Shown in pieces: positions 45,303-54,740 of a stretch of DNA of 64,000 bases. The stretch's first letter is position 1. Each line of letters starts with the position of its first letter. The notes beneath the pieces are model-generated. The model made no database searches, was not told the origin of the DNA, and saw nothing but the letters and a program-made list of their open reading frames with translations. The position numbers were made by a program, and so were the translations under genes. Location: contig NZ_CP121662.1 of assembly GCF_029714285.1 (NCBI RefSeq), forward strand, positions 372,001 through 436,000. Reading direction: 5' to 3'. Origin of the DNA: Rhizobium sp. CB3090. Its GTDB lineage: Bacteria; Pseudomonadota; Alphaproteobacteria; Rhizobiales; Rhizobiaceae.

Positions 45303-46079
45303 ATGACCGGTACCCCTTCCGAAACCATCGACGCCTTTCATCGCGGTGCGTTCCATATCGTCCAGCCGAAGGGCAGGGGCCATCGCTCCGGCATGGACGC
45401 GATGTTGCTCGCGGCGCTGGTGGCCGATGATCGCAAGATCAGGGTGGCCGATCTCGGTGCGGGTGCGGGTGCCGCCGGCATGGCAGTGGCGTCACGACTG
45501 GAGCAGGCGGAGGTGATGTTGTTCGAGCGCTCGCCGGAAATGGCCGAGTTCGCCCGCAAGAGCCTGGCGCTTCCGGAAAATGCCCGCTTCGCCAGCCGTG
45601 TCGCAGTCGTCGAGGCCGATGTGACCCTGACTGCGAAGGCTCGCAACGATGCCGGTCTGATCGATGATAGTTTTCATCATGTCATCATGAACCCGCCTTT
45701 TAATGATGCCAGCGACAGGCTGACGCCGGATGCATTGAAAGCGCAGGCGCATGCGATGACCGATGGCCTGTTCGAAAGCTGGGTGCGAACGGCAGGCGCG
45801 ATCATGATCCCCGGCGGGCAACTGTCGCTGATCGCCCGGCCGCAATCGATCGCTGAGATCATTGCCGCCTGCGGCCGCCGCTTCGGTGGCGTCGAGATCA
45901 CGCCCATCCATCCGCGGGAGGGTGAAAATGCCGTTCGTATCCTTGTGACGGCGATCAAGGGCTCGCGCGCGCGGCTGGCGCTGCGGGCGCCGCTGATCAT
46001 GCATGGCGAGGGGACCCACAAATTCTCCGTCTTCGTCGACGACCTCAACAATGGCCGCGCCGCCTATTCCCGAAAATAG
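45303..46079 (+). CDS. N6-adenine methyltransferase, TrmN6/YfiC-like
   Basis: SAM-dependent methyltransferase of 258 residues. RGHRSGMDAMLLAALV leads into motif I, VADLGAGAGAAGMAVA, and the catalytic motif is HHVIMNPPFND (NPPF, typical of N6-adenine or N5-glutamine methylation). The most similar known function is m6A37 formation in tRNA1(Val). The C-terminal part (IHPREGENAVRILVTAIKGS) agrees with that family. Confidence 0.82.
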   Translation: MTGTPSETIDAFHRGAFHIVQPKGRGHRSGMDAMLLAALVADDRKIRVADLGAGAGAAGMAVASRLEQAEVMLFERSPEMAEFARKSLALPENARFASRVAVVEADVTLTAKARNDAGLIDDSFHHVIMNPPFNDASDRLTPDALKAQAHAMTDGLFESWVRTAGAIMIPGGQLSLIARPQSIAEIIAACGRRFGGVEITPIHPREGENAVRILVTAIKGSRARLALRAPLIMHGEGTHKFSVFVDDLNNGRAAYSRK

Positions 46080-46128
46080 CGCATCATCGCGAAAGCATGA
46101 CGCGGTTTTCAGCCAAGATCATCCGAAT

Positions 46129-47475
46129 TCAGGGCGTGCCTTGGAACGCATCCACGATGAGCTTGACGTTCAGAACGGCGATGGCAAAGGCGATGATATA
46201 GGCGACGGTGCTCAGCCAGCGCGGTGCGACGAGCTCGCCCATCTTGGTCTTGTCGGCGGTAAACATGACCAGCGGGAAGACGGCGAAGGAAAGTTGCAAG
46301 CTGAGCACGACCTGGGTCAGGATCAGCAGATCCGCCGTGCCGGAATCGCCGTACCATATGGTGACGATCCCGGCGGGAGTGATTGCCAGTCCGCGCGTCA
46401 CGATGCGGCGCAGCCACGGTTTCACCTTGAGCCGCAGAAAACCCTCCATGACGATCTGCCCGGCAAGCGTCGCCGTCACGGTGGAGTTGAGGCCGCAACA
46501 GAGAAGCGCGATCCCGAACAATGTCGGCGCGATCGCCAGGCCGAGAAGCGGCGCCAGCAGCGATTCCGCCTGGGCGAGTTCCACGACATCGGTGTGGCCA
46601 TGCGCATGAAACGCCGCGCCGGCAAGAATGAGAATGGAGGCGTTGATGAGCAGAGCAAAGGTCAGTGCGACGGTCGAATCGATCGTGGCATAGGTCAGCG
46701 CCTCCTTCTTTTCCGAGAGCGTCTGGCCGAAGGCGCGCGTCTGCACGATGCCGGAATGCAGATAGAGATTGTGCGGCATGACCGTCGCGCCGAGGATGCC
46801 AAGCGCCAGGTAGAGCATGTTCGGATCCCGGACGATCTCGCTCGTCGGGAAAAAGCCTTTGATGACCTCACCCCAATTGGGATCGGCAAGGAAGACCTGG
46901 ATGCCGAAACAGAAGGCGATGACACCGAGCAGGGTGATGATCAACGCCTCTACCCAGCGAAAGCCCAGCCGTTGCAGGAAAAGAATGAGAAACACGTCGA
47001 AGGCGGTGACCAGCACGCCGAGTTCGAGCGGCAGGCCGAAAACGAGATTTAAGCCGATGGCAGTGCCGACGACTTCTGCAATATCCGTCGCTATTATGGC
47101 GATCTCCGCCATCGCCCACAGCGGTACGGAGACGAAGCCCGGAAAGGCATCCCGGCAGGCCTGGGCCAGATCGCGGCCGGTGGCGATTGCAAGGCGCGCG
47201 CAAAGCGCCTGCAACACCACAGCCATGATATTGGACAACAATGCGACGGTGAGCAGCGCATAGCCGAATTTGGATCCGCCTGCGAGCGAGGTTGCCCAAT
47301 TGCCCGGGTCCATATAGCCGACCGCGACAAGATAGCCCGGACCTGCGAAGGCGGCGGCGCGACGAAGCACCGAACCGCCCTTGGCGGTTTCGACCGAGCG
47401 ATAGACATCGGAAAGAGTGGCCTCTTCTCGGTCATGGCGCCAGCCGGCATCGGGCTTGGGTTTCATAAGATCCAT
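46129..47475 (-). CDS. mntH: Nramp-family divalent metal transporter MntH
   Basis: Proton-coupled Mn2+ (and Fe2+) importer of 448 residues with about 11 membrane helices. The metal-site motifs [11 protein letters not shown] (DPGN) and [10 protein letters not shown] (MPH) are both intact. The start at 47475 ([11 protein letters not shown]) is preferred; the in-frame ATG at 47532 lies inside an operator-like palindrome. The convergent methyltransferase gene ends 49 bp away. Confidence 0.93.
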   Translation of the reverse strand: MDLMKPKPDAGWRHDREEATLSDVYRSVETAKGGSVLRRAAAFAGPGYLVAVGYMDPGNWATSLAGGSKFGYALLTVALLSNIMAVVLQALCARLAIATGRDLAQACRDAFPGFVSVPLWAMAEIAIIATDIAEVVGTAIGLNLVFGLPLELGVLVTAFDVFLILFLQRLGFRWVEALIITLLGVIAFCFGIQVFLADPNWGEVIKGFFPTSEIVRDPNMLYLALGILGATVMPHNLYLHSGIVQTRAFGQTLSEKKEALTYATIDSTVALTFALLINASILILAGAAFHAHGHTDVVELAQAESLLAPLLGLAIAPTLFGIALLCCGLNSTVTATLAGQIVMEGFLRLKVKPWLRRIVTRGLAITPAGIVTIWYGDSGTADLLILTQVVLSLQLSFAVFPLVMFTADKTKMGELVAPRWLSTVAYIIAFAIAVLNVKLIVDAFQGTP

Positions 47476-47518
47476 GGGGCTTCCGCAGGCTTCGATACCG
47501 CGAGAAGTTAGCGGTTTA

Positions 47519-47539
47519 GAATGATAATGCAATTCATTC
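47519..47539 (-). promoter_or_regulatory. Fur/Mur-box-like palindrome upstream of mntH
   Basis: GAATGA and TCATTC are perfect arms around TAATGCAAT; the whole resembles a Fur/Mur box (TGATAATGCAATTCATT). It starts 44 bp upstream of the mntH start. In rhizobia, Mur represses Mn uptake genes when Mn is sufficient. Confidence 0.55.
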
Positions 47540-47689
47540 GCAACAAGAGATGTTATTCCCCTTCTCTTTCATTGACGAAAACGTGCTGCCCACGAGGGGA
47601 ACCGTGCGCGAAATGCAATGATGGATGTTGCGTTTGCCGTTTCCATGCATACATCACCTGCAGCACACATCATGAATCAGGGACGACGA

Positions 47690-48550
47690 ATGGCTGGATT
47701 TTTTAGGCGCATGCTTCCGAAGCGGTTTCGCAAGGAAAGGGCGGTCATTCCCGTCGTCCGGCTGAGCGGTGTCATCGCCGCCGGCGGCGGTCCTCTCCGG
47801 CAGTCGCTCAATCTTGCAGGCGCCTCGCAGGCGCTGGAAAAGGCCTTCAGCATGAAGGCTGCCCCGGCAGTCGCGATCGTCATCAATTCGCCCGGCGGAT
47901 CGCCGGTGCAATCGCGGATGATCTATAACCGCATCCGCGATCTTGCCCGCGAGAAAGAGAAGAAAGTGCTGGTTTTCGTCGAGGATGTGGCGGCCTCCGG
48001 CGGCTATATGATCGCGCTCGCGGGCGATGAGATCATTGCCGACGCCACTTCCATCGTCGGCTCCATCGGCGTCGTCTCCGGCGGCTTCGGTTTTCCGGAG
48101 CTCTTGAAGAAGCTCGGGGTCGAGCGGCGAGTCTATACTGCCGGCGAAAACAAGGTGATCCTCGATCCGTTCCAGCCGGAGAAGGAAAAGGACATCGAAT
48201 ATCTGAAGAGCCTGCAGGTCGAGATCCACAAGGTCTTCATCGACATGGTGCGCGAGCGTCGGGCAGGTAAGCTGGCAGCGGACGAAGTCGTGTTCTCCGG
48301 CCTCTTCTGGACCGGCGGGCGCGGTCTGGAACTCGGCCTGATCGACGGGATCGGCGATATGCGCCAGGAGCTGAAGAAGCGTTTCGGCGACAAGATCAAG
48401 CTGGAGTTGGTCACCACGCCGCGTACGCTCTTCGGCCGCCGCACACCCGGCATCTCCCTTTCGGGCATGGACGGCATCGGCGCCGGCCTTGCCTCCGGGC
48501 TTGCAGAGGTGGCAGAGGAAAAGGCATTGTGGGGGCGGTACGGATTGTAA
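47690..48550 (+). CDS. sppA: S49-family peptidase (short SppA)
   Basis: Signal peptide peptidase-like serine protease, 286 residues: the short SppA form. NSPGGSPVQSRMIYNRI is the first conserved block and DVAASGGYMIALAGDEI holds the nucleophile Ser; SIVGSIGVVSGGF follows. Although family members are usually membrane-bound, no clear transmembrane helix is seen here. ATG 47690 has AGGGA at 6 bp; ATG 47672 is an alternative. The small membrane protein gene follows after 16 bp. Confidence 0.85.
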   Translation: MAGFFRRMLPKRFRKERAVIPVVRLSGVIAAGGGPLRQSLNLAGASQALEKAFSMKAAPAVAIVINSPGGSPVQSRMIYNRIRDLAREKEKKVLVFVEDVAASGGYMIALAGDEIIADATSIVGSIGVVSGGFGFPELLKKLGVERRVYTAGENKVILDPFQPEKEKDIEYLKSLQVEIHKVFIDMVRERRAGKLAADEVVFSGLFWTGGRGLELGLIDGIGDMRQELKKRFGDKIKLELVTTPRTLFGRRTPGISLSGMDGIGAGLASGLAEVAEEKALWGRYGL

Positions 48551-48566
48551 TCGGGAGTGCTGCGTG

Positions 48567-48758
48567 ATGCCGCAGATCATCTTCTTCATCGTTGCTATCG
48601 GCGGTATTTGGTTTCTTTACCGCCGCTTCCTGCGCGACGCCCGGAAACTCACCGAGAAATCACGCCGCGCCGAAAGCGAACGGCGCACAGGCGCCATCGG
48701 CACGCTGGTGAAGGACCCGAAGACAGGGGAGTATCGGGTGAAGCGGGAGGATGAGTAG
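48567..48758 (+). CDS. Small membrane protein
   Basis: 63 residues: one N-terminal membrane helix (IIFFIVAIGGIWFLYRRFL) and a basic cytosolic tail ending DPKTGEYRVKREDE. It lies 16 bp after sppA with GGGAG ahead of the ATG. The tail pattern (LVKDPKTGEYRV) is one I associate with a conserved rhizobial small protein; function unknown. Confidence 0.72.
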   Translation: MPQIIFFIVAIGGIWFLYRRFLRDARKLTEKSRRAESERRTGAIGTLVKDPKTGEYRVKREDE

Positions 48759-48771
48759 TCTTCGATTGCTG

Positions 48772-48809
48772 TGCATTCACATGCATGATATACGTTTCTA
48801 TTGTATATC
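48772..48809 (+). promoter_or_regulatory. Two palindromes upstream of the vapBC-type module
   Basis: TGCAT-TCAC-ATGCA (48772-48785) and GATATAC-N9-GTATATC (48787-48809), both perfect, lie side by side just before the antitoxin gene. The second ends 12 bp before its start codon, a usual place for the operator of an autoregulated toxin-antitoxin operon. Confidence 0.6.
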
Positions 48810-48821
48810 CCGGAGTGTCCT

Positions 48822-49052
48822 ATGCAAGTTGCAAAATGGGGAAACAGCTTAGCTATCCGTATTCCTTCGGCAGTCGCGGAAGCCCTCGATTTGAAAGAAG
48901 GTGATGACGTCGTCGTTCGTATCGGCGCGGATAGTGCTTTTGAGATCGAGCGGGATGACAGACGGCAGAAAGCGTTGGAAAAAGTGAAATCGTTCAAGAT
49001 CACGCTTCCTACTGATTGGAAATTTGATCGCGACGAGGCCAATTCCCGTTGA
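48822..49052 (+). CDS. vapB: AbrB/MazE-type antitoxin (VapB)
   Basis: A 76-residue protein. The SpoVT-AbrB swapped-hairpin domain (MQVAKWGNSLAIRIPSAVAE, then LDLKEGDDVVVRI) should bind DNA; the C-terminal part (KITLPTDWKFDRDEANSR) should wrap the toxin. GGAG is 7 bp before ATG 48822. The stop overlaps the toxin start (TGATG), so translation is coupled. Confidence 0.88.
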   Translation: MQVAKWGNSLAIRIPSAVAEALDLKEGDDVVVRIGADSAFEIERDDRRQKALEKVKSFKITLPTDWKFDRDEANSR

Positions 49053-49456
49053 TGCGCGCGCTGCCTCCTTTTCTCGACACGAATGTTCTTCTCTATGCGT
49101 TTACAGACGATCAACGGGCACAAAAGGCGCAGTTGCTGTTGGCGGAGCCGTTTACGATCAGCGTGCAGGCATTGAATGAATTCGCCAACGTCGCGCGTAA
49201 AAAACTCCATCTGCCATGGAAGCGCATTCACGAAGCTATCCGGACGATAGTGGAATTGTCCACATCGGTTGTCGCGATTGATGAGAAAACAACCCTATCG
49301 GCGCTTAACTTGGCAGAGCGCTACAATTTTTCTTTTTATGATGCAGCCATGGTTGCCGCTGCTCTTCAGGCCAATTGCGAGCGATACTATTCGGAGGACC
49401 TGCATGACTGCTTAATCGTCGAAACGAGGCTGACGATTATAAATCCGTTTAGTTAA
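49052..49456 (+). CDS. vapC: PIN-domain ribonuclease toxin (VapC)
   Basis: A 134-residue PIN-domain protein. Acidic residues of the metal site are seen in FLDTNVLLYAF (Asp9), LNEFANV (Glu43) and SFYDAAMVAAAL (Asp near 97). VapC toxins cleave tRNA or rRNA when freed from antitoxin. Base composition is visibly poorer in GC (about 47-50 percent over a sampled line) than the flanking genes, a sign of transfer. A TTG one codon upstream is less likely than ATG 49052. Confidence 0.9.
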   Translation: MRALPPFLDTNVLLYAFTDDQRAQKAQLLLAEPFTISVQALNEFANVARKKLHLPWKRIHEAIRTIVELSTSVVAIDEKTTLSALNLAERYNFSFYDAAMVAAALQANCERYYSEDLHDCLIVETRLTIINPFS

Positions 49457-49669
49457 GCCGGTTACTGTTCTGAGGATTGTGCCATCCAACCGAAAGATTT
49501 TCGGCCAAGAAGTGGTCATCCAACCCATTCTAAGCTCCTTCTCTTGCGTGTAACTCGCGGCATCGGCGCATGCGTGCAAAGTACATCCGTTCTCAAGAGT
49601 CTTGACCCCTGTCTTCCATCGTGGCACCTGTCGCGCCAACGTACATCAAGCAGATAGTAGCTGATCTCC

Positions 49670-50629
49670 ATGACCGCGACCCCGCCCGACAACATGAATC
49701 CGAAGCGCTCGTTTCAGGCGCTGATCCTGACGCTGCACAATTACTGGGCCGATAAGGGTTGTGCGGTTCTGCAGCCCTACGACATGGAAGTCGGCGCCGG
49801 CACGTTCCATCCGGCGACAACTCTGCGCGCGCTGGGACCGAAGCCGTGGAAGGCTGCCTATGTGCAGCCCTCGCGACGTCCGTCCGACGGTCGTTACGGC
49901 GAAAACCCGAACCGCATGCAGCATTATTATCAGTATCAGGTCATCCTGAAGCCCAATCCGCCGAACCTGCAGGAACTCTACCTCGGCTCGCTCGCGGCGA
50001 TCGGCCTCGATCCACTGGTGCATGACATCCGCTTCGTCGAGGACGATTGGGAAAGCCCGACGCTTGGCGCCTGGGGTCTTGGCTGGGAATGCTGGTGCGA
50101 CGGCATGGAAGTGTCGCAGTTCACCTATTTTCAGCAGGTTTGCGGCATCGAATGCGCGCCGGTCGCCGGCGAATTGACCTACGGTCTCGAACGTCTGGCA
50201 ACCTATGTCCAGGGCGTCGACAGTGTTTACGATCTGAATTTCAACGGCCTCGAAGGCGACGAGAAGATCACCTATGGCGATGTCTTCCTGCAGGCCGAGC
50301 AGGAATATTCCCGGCATAATTTCGAATATGCCAACACGGAAATGCTGCATCGCCATTTCATCGATGCTGAACGGGAATGCCAGGCGCTGCTCGCCGCCGG
50401 TGCGCCCGGCGACAATGCCAACCAATTGCTGCACAAGTGCGTTTTCCCCGCCTACGACCAATGCATCAAGGCCAGCCACGTCTTCAATCTGCTTGATGCG
50501 CGCGGTGTGATCTCGGTCACCGAACGCCAGAGCTATATCCTGCGCGTCCGCACGCTGGCGAAGGCCTGCGGTGAGGCATTTCTGCTGACGGATGCCGGCG
50601 GTGCGAACTGGGACAAGCGGACGGCCTGA
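49670..50629 (+). CDS. glyQ: Glycyl-tRNA synthetase alpha subunit
   Basis: Catalytic subunit of the bacterial alpha2beta2 GlyRS, 319 residues: [40 protein letters not shown] and [19 protein letters not shown] are family signatures. The start at 49670 is followed by an alternative ATG five codons later. A CTTGAC that could be a -35 box lies at 49601 without a good -10. The partner glyS is 4.1 kb downstream, separated by three unrelated genes. Confidence 0.96.
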   Translation: MTATPPDNMNPKRSFQALILTLHNYWADKGCAVLQPYDMEVGAGTFHPATTLRALGPKPWKAAYVQPSRRPSDGRYGENPNRMQHYYQYQVILKPNPPNLQELYLGSLAAIGLDPLVHDIRFVEDDWESPTLGAWGLGWECWCDGMEVSQFTYFQQVCGIECAPVAGELTYGLERLATYVQGVDSVYDLNFNGLEGDEKITYGDVFLQAEQEYSRHNFEYANTEMLHRHFIDAERECQALLAAGAPGDNANQLLHKCVFPAYDQCIKASHVFNLLDARGVISVTERQSYILRVRTLAKACGEAFLLTDAGGANWDKRTA

Positions 50630-50737
50630 GCTACATTTCGCATCTCTAAGGTATTGGCCTGACGATGAAAAGCGGATGACAACATCCGCGAAGCCGCATA
50701 GTCTCCCCCGCGGTTACATTCGCCACGGGGGTTCGCG

Positions 50738-51289
50738 ATGTATATTGTGCTGGCGATCATAGTTCTGGCCGCGCTTTATGCCATTTTCATCTACAACGGT
50801 CTCGTTCGCGCCAGACAAGTGGCGGAGGAGGCATGGTCCGGCATCGACGTGCAGTTGAAGCGCCGCGCCGATCTGATCCCCAATCTGATCGAAACCGTAA
50901 AGGGCTATGCCGCCCATGAGCGGCAGACTTTGGAAGAGGTCGTGGAACTGCGCAACAAGGCGCAGGCCGTGCCTTCAGGCGATGTCGCCGCTCGCGGCCA
51001 GGTGGAAGGCTTGCTTTCCCAAGCGCTCGGTCGCGTGATCGCGCTTGCCGAAGCCTACCCTGATCTGAAGGCCAACACGAATTTCCTCGAATTGCAGCGT
51101 TCTCTCGAAGGTATTGAGGGCGAAATCCAGATGTCGCGGCGCTATTACAACGGCGCCACCCGTGATCTCAACGTCAAGGTCGAGAGCTTTCCCAACAATC
51201 TGCTCGCTGGCACCTTCGGTTTCACCAAGCGCGCCTTCTTTGAAATCACCAACGAGGCCGATCGCGCCGTTCCGTCCGTCAAGTTCTAA
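50738..51289 (+). CDS. lemA: LemA family protein
   Basis: A 183-residue membrane-anchored protein: an N-terminal helix (YIVLAIIVLAALYAIFIYNG) and the LemA helical domain (LKRRADLIPNLIETVKGYAA, then ELQRSLEGIEGEIQMSRRYY and NNLLAGTFGF). LemA is commonly encoded next to a DUF2207 or TPM-domain protein; here the DUF2207 gene is separated from it by the EPSP synthase gene. Confidence 0.88.
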   Translation: MYIVLAIIVLAALYAIFIYNGLVRARQVAEEAWSGIDVQLKRRADLIPNLIETVKGYAAHERQTLEEVVELRNKAQAVPSGDVAARGQVEGLLSQALGRVIALAEAYPDLKANTNFLELQRSLEGIEGEIQMSRRYYNGATRDLNVKVESFPNNLLAGTFGFTKRAFFEITNEADRAVPSVKF

Positions 51290-51376
51290 GATTCCTTCTA
51301 TCGGTTTTGCATTCCAGGCGGTAAAGGAAGCCGACCGCAGGCCATTGGCCGCTTTCTGGACTGACCAAAGAGATTG

Positions 51377-52633
51377 ATGATGGGTAGAGCCAAACTCACG
51401 ATTATCCCCCCCGGCAAGCCGCTTATCGGACGCGCCATGCCGCCGGGATCGAAGTCGATCACCAACCGCGCGCTGCTGCTCGCCGGCCTCGCCAAGGGAA
51501 CCAGCAGGCTGACGGGTGCGCTGAAGAGCGACGATACGCGCTATATGGCCGAAGCGCTGCGCGCCATGGGCGTTGCGATCGACGAGCCGGACGACACCAC
51601 TTTCATCGTCACCGGCGACGGCAAACTCAAGTCGCCGGCTGCACCGCTGTTTCTTGGCAATGCCGGCACCGCGACCCGCTTCCTGACCGCCGCCGCCGCT
51701 CTGGTCGACGGCAAAGTGGTTGTCGATGGCGATGCGCATATGCGCAAGCGGCCGATCGGTCCGCTGGTCGACGCCCTGCGTTCCCTGGGCATCGATGCCT
51801 CGGCCGAGACCGGTTGCCCGCCCGTGACCATCAACGGCACCGGCCGCTTTGAGGCGAGCCGGGTTGAGATCGATGGCGGCCTCTCCAGCCAATATGTTTC
51901 AGCCTTGCTGATGATGGCGGCCGGCGGCGATCGCCCGGTCGATGTCGTGCTGCTCGGCGAACATATCGGCGCTCTCGGCTATATCGATCTGACGGTTGCC
52001 GCTATGCGTGCCTTCGGCGCCAAGGTGGAGCGCGTCAGCGCCGTCGCCTGGCGGGTTCAGCCGACAGGCTATTACGCGGCTGATTTCCACATCGAGCCGG
52101 ATGCGTCGGCCGCGACCTATCTCTGGGCCGCCGAGGTTTTGTCCGGCGGCAAGATCGATCTCGGCACACCGGCGAGCGAATTCTCGCAGCCGGACGCCCG
52201 CGCCTATGACATGATCTCGCAGTTTCCGCATCTCCCCGCCGTCATCGACGGATCGCAGATGCAGGACGCCATTCCGACGCTCGCAGTGCTGGCCGCCTTC
52301 AACGAAACGCCGGTGCGCTTCGTCGGTATCGCCAATCTCCGCGTCAAGGAGTGCGATCGCGTCCGCGCGCTGTCGAGCGGCCTGTCGCGCATCGCTCCCG
52401 GCCTCGGCACCGAGGAAGGCGACGACCTGATCGTCGCCTCCGACCCAAGCCTTGCCGGCAAGATGCTGCCGGCCGAGATCGACAGCTTCGCCGATCACCG
52501 CATCGCCATGAGCTTTGCGCTCGCCGGCCTGAAGATCAGCGGCATCACCATTCTCGACCCTGACTGCGTTGCCAAGACCTTCCCGGCCTATTGGGATGTC
52601 CTGGCGTCACTGGGGGTTGCCTACGGCGACTGA
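51377..52633 (+). CDS. aroA: 3-phosphoshikimate 1-carboxyvinyltransferase (EPSP synthase)
   Basis: Shikimate-pathway enzyme joining PEP and shikimate 3-phosphate, about 418 residues. Conserved residues: MPPGSKSITNRALLLAGLA (Lys-Ser, Arg), LGNAGTATRFL, SSQYVSALLM, QDAIPTLAVLA (catalytic Asp), LRVKECDRV and SFADHRIAMSFAL. The NAGTA loop and PGSKS motif fit class I-like enzymes, but the Pro101 position (E. coli numbering) is Phe. TTG 51374, ATG 51377 and ATG 51380 are all possible starts. It may be a second copy, since rhizobial aroA is usually next to cmk-rpsA. Confidence 0.88.
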   Translation: MMGRAKLTIIPPGKPLIGRAMPPGSKSITNRALLLAGLAKGTSRLTGALKSDDTRYMAEALRAMGVAIDEPDDTTFIVTGDGKLKSPAAPLFLGNAGTATRFLTAAAALVDGKVVVDGDAHMRKRPIGPLVDALRSLGIDASAETGCPPVTINGTGRFEASRVEIDGGLSSQYVSALLMMAAGGDRPVDVVLLGEHIGALGYIDLTVAAMRAFGAKVERVSAVAWRVQPTGYYAADFHIEPDASAATYLWAAEVLSGGKIDLGTPASEFSQPDARAYDMISQFPHLPAVIDGSQMQDAIPTLAVLAAFNETPVRFVGIANLRVKECDRVRALSSGLSRIAPGLGTEEGDDLIVASDPSLAGKMLPAEIDSFADHRIAMSFALAGLKISGITILDPDCVAKTFPAYWDVLASLGVAYGD

Positions 52634-52716
52634 TACCGCCGCCCCATGGGAGTCGCATAAATATTTCGCCACATGCGGCACTCTGAATGGGGTGCCGTCG
52701 GATCGCAGGAGGTGTG

Positions 52717-54654
52717 ATGACGCGTTGGCTTTCAGGGCTCTCCATCGCCCTGCTCCTGCTGTTCTCCGTATCGGTCGCTTCGGCCGCCGAAGTCATCAAC
52801 GCTTTCGATCAGGCGATTCTCCTCAGTCGCGACGGCTCCATGCAAGTCACCGAGACGATTACGGTGAATGCGGAAGGCCGCGCTATCCGTCGCGGCATAT
52901 TCCGGGATTTCCCGCTGACTTTTGTCGATTCTGCAGGCCGCCAGGCGCAGGTGGATTTTGACGTCGTCTCTGTCGAACGCGATGGACAGCCGGAAGATTG
53001 GCGCAAGGAGCAGATCGAGGGCGGGGAACGCATTTATATCGGTAATGCCGATCGGATCATAAACCGTGGTCAGCATGTCTACCGCATCGTGTACACCACC
53101 GATCGCCAGATCCGCTATTTTGACGATCACGACGAACTGTATTGGAATGTCACCGGCAATGGCTGGCAATTTCCGATCCTTCGCGCCTCGGCCATCGTCA
53201 CCCTGCCGGACGGCGTGAAGCCGCAACAGCTTGCTTATTATACCGGGCCGATCGGCGCGACGGGCCAGGACGCGAGCGCCAGCGCGCAAGAGAGCAAGGT
53301 TACCTTTGTCACGACACGGCCGCTGGCTCAGGCTGAGGGCCTGACGATCGCCATCAAGCTGTCGAAAGGCGCGATTGCGGCACCGAGCCGCCGCCAACAA
53401 TGGCACTGGTTCATAACCGATCATCTCGACGCGATCATCGCCATTGGCGGCTTGATTTTGGTGTTCGCCTACTATCTCCGCAGTTGGGTCGCCGTCGGCC
53501 GCGATCCCCCGCGTGGCGTGATGGTCCCGCGCTGGGACCCGCCTGACGGTATTTCGCCGGCATTGGTCAACTATATCGACAATAGGGGTTTTTCCGGTGC
53601 GGGGTGGACGGCGCTGTCGGCGACTTTGATCGATCTCGCGGTGCGCGGCTATGTCATTCTCGGCGGCCTGAAGGAAAAGGTGGTCATCCGCCCGACCGGC
53701 AAGGCAGGCAGCGATCTCAGCGGCGGCGACAAGGTGCTCATGCAGGCCGTCGGGCCATTTTCCCCGCTAGTCATCGACAAGGCGAATGGCGAGGTCGTGC
53801 AGCAGCTTGGCTCGACATTCCGCCGCGCGATCGAGCGCGATCATCGCGGCGAATATTACAAGGCCAATGCGCTCTACACTATCGCTGGCATCGCCCTGTC
53901 GGTGCTCATCCTGGCAGCGATCGTCATTTTCGGTCGCTTGCACGAGAATGCGCTGCCTCTCATCATCGTGCCCGGCTTCCTGTCGATTGTAATGACGATC
54001 TTTGCCGGCACGATCGGCCGCAGGTTCCGCCGCCATGATGCCAGTCTTGGACGGCGAATTCTTTCCGTTCTGATCGCCGCTTTCTTCGGCTTTCTGTTCG
54101 TTTCGGCTGCGGTCGGCGGCTTGGCTGCCGCCGTCGTCCCATTGTGGAAGGCGGGTGAACTGCCTCTGCTCGCCGGTATCGTCGGCATTTTCGCGCTCAA
54201 CGTCGTCTTCTTTTTCCTGATGGGGGCGCCGACGCCGCTCGGGCGCAAGATGATGGATGGTATCGCGGGGCTGCGGCAATATCTGACGCTCGCCGAACGC
54301 GACCGGATGAACATGCAGGGCGCCCCGCAGATGTCGCCGCAGCATTTCGAAAAGCTGCTGCCCTATGCGGTCGCACTCGGCGTCGAAAAACCCTGGTCCA
54401 GCGCCTTCGAGACTTGGCTCGCCACCGCTGCGGGTGCAGCCGCGGCGGCGGCCTATGCGCCGGCCTGGTATTCCGGCGATTTTCACCCAGGTAACATCGG
54501 CGGAACGATCGGCGACTTTTCCTCCTCCATGGCATCCACCATCGCCTCGACGATCCCAGCGCCTGAGTCCAGTTCTTCGTCAGCCTTTTCCGGCGGTGGG
54601 GATGGCGGCTCCTCCGGTGGTGGTGGAGGCGGCGGAGGCGGCGGCGGATGGTAA
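52717..54654 (+). CDS. DUF2207 domain membrane protein with Gly-rich C-terminus
   Basis: A 645-residue envelope protein: signal peptide (LSIALLLLFSVSVASAAEV), an extracytoplasmic DUF2207 domain (about 20-220), a membrane helix near 235 (DAIIAIGGLILVFAYYLRSW), a cytosolic region and three more hydrophobic segments around 390-510. It ends in a run of Ser and Gly before a final Trp, as in many members. AGGAGG precedes ATG 52717. Likely partner of LemA; function not established. Confidence 0.87.
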   Translation: MTRWLSGLSIALLLLFSVSVASAAEVINAFDQAILLSRDGSMQVTETITVNAEGRAIRRGIFRDFPLTFVDSAGRQAQVDFDVVSVERDGQPEDWRKEQIEGGERIYIGNADRIINRGQHVYRIVYTTDRQIRYFDDHDELYWNVTGNGWQFPILRASAIVTLPDGVKPQQLAYYTGPIGATGQDASASAQESKVTFVTTRPLAQAEGLTIAIKLSKGAIAAPSRRQQWHWFITDHLDAIIAIGGLILVFAYYLRSWVAVGRDPPRGVMVPRWDPPDGISPALVNYIDNRGFSGAGWTALSATLIDLAVRGYVILGGLKEKVVIRPTGKAGSDLSGGDKVLMQAVGPFSPLVIDKANGEVVQQLGSTFRRAIERDHRGEYYKANALYTIAGIALSVLILAAIVIFGRLHENALPLIIVPGFLSIVMTIFAGTIGRRFRRHDASLGRRILSVLIAAFFGFLFVSAAVGGLAAAVVPLWKAGELPLLAGIVGIFALNVVFFFLMGAPTPLGRKMMDGIAGLRQYLTLAERDRMNMQGAPQMSPQHFEKLLPYAVALGVEKPWSSAFETWLATAAGAAAAAAYAPAWYSGDFHPGNIGGTIGDFSSSMASTIASTIPAPESSSSSAFSGGGDGGSSGGGGGGGGGGGW

Positions 54655-54740
54655 TTTCGCCGTTTGCCTTGGTGACTTTTGCTGCCGGGCTTGCTAAGTC
54701 CGCCCGGACCCTTTTTGCCTCAACATAAAAGACAGTTCTC

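Noticed and set aside
47521..47706. Cys-rich 61-codon frame upstream of sppA
   Set aside because: The run of Cys (CCPRGEPCAKCNDGCCVC) looks like a metal-binding peptide, but its start lies in the mntH operator-like palindrome, it lacks a ribosome site and overlaps the sppA start.
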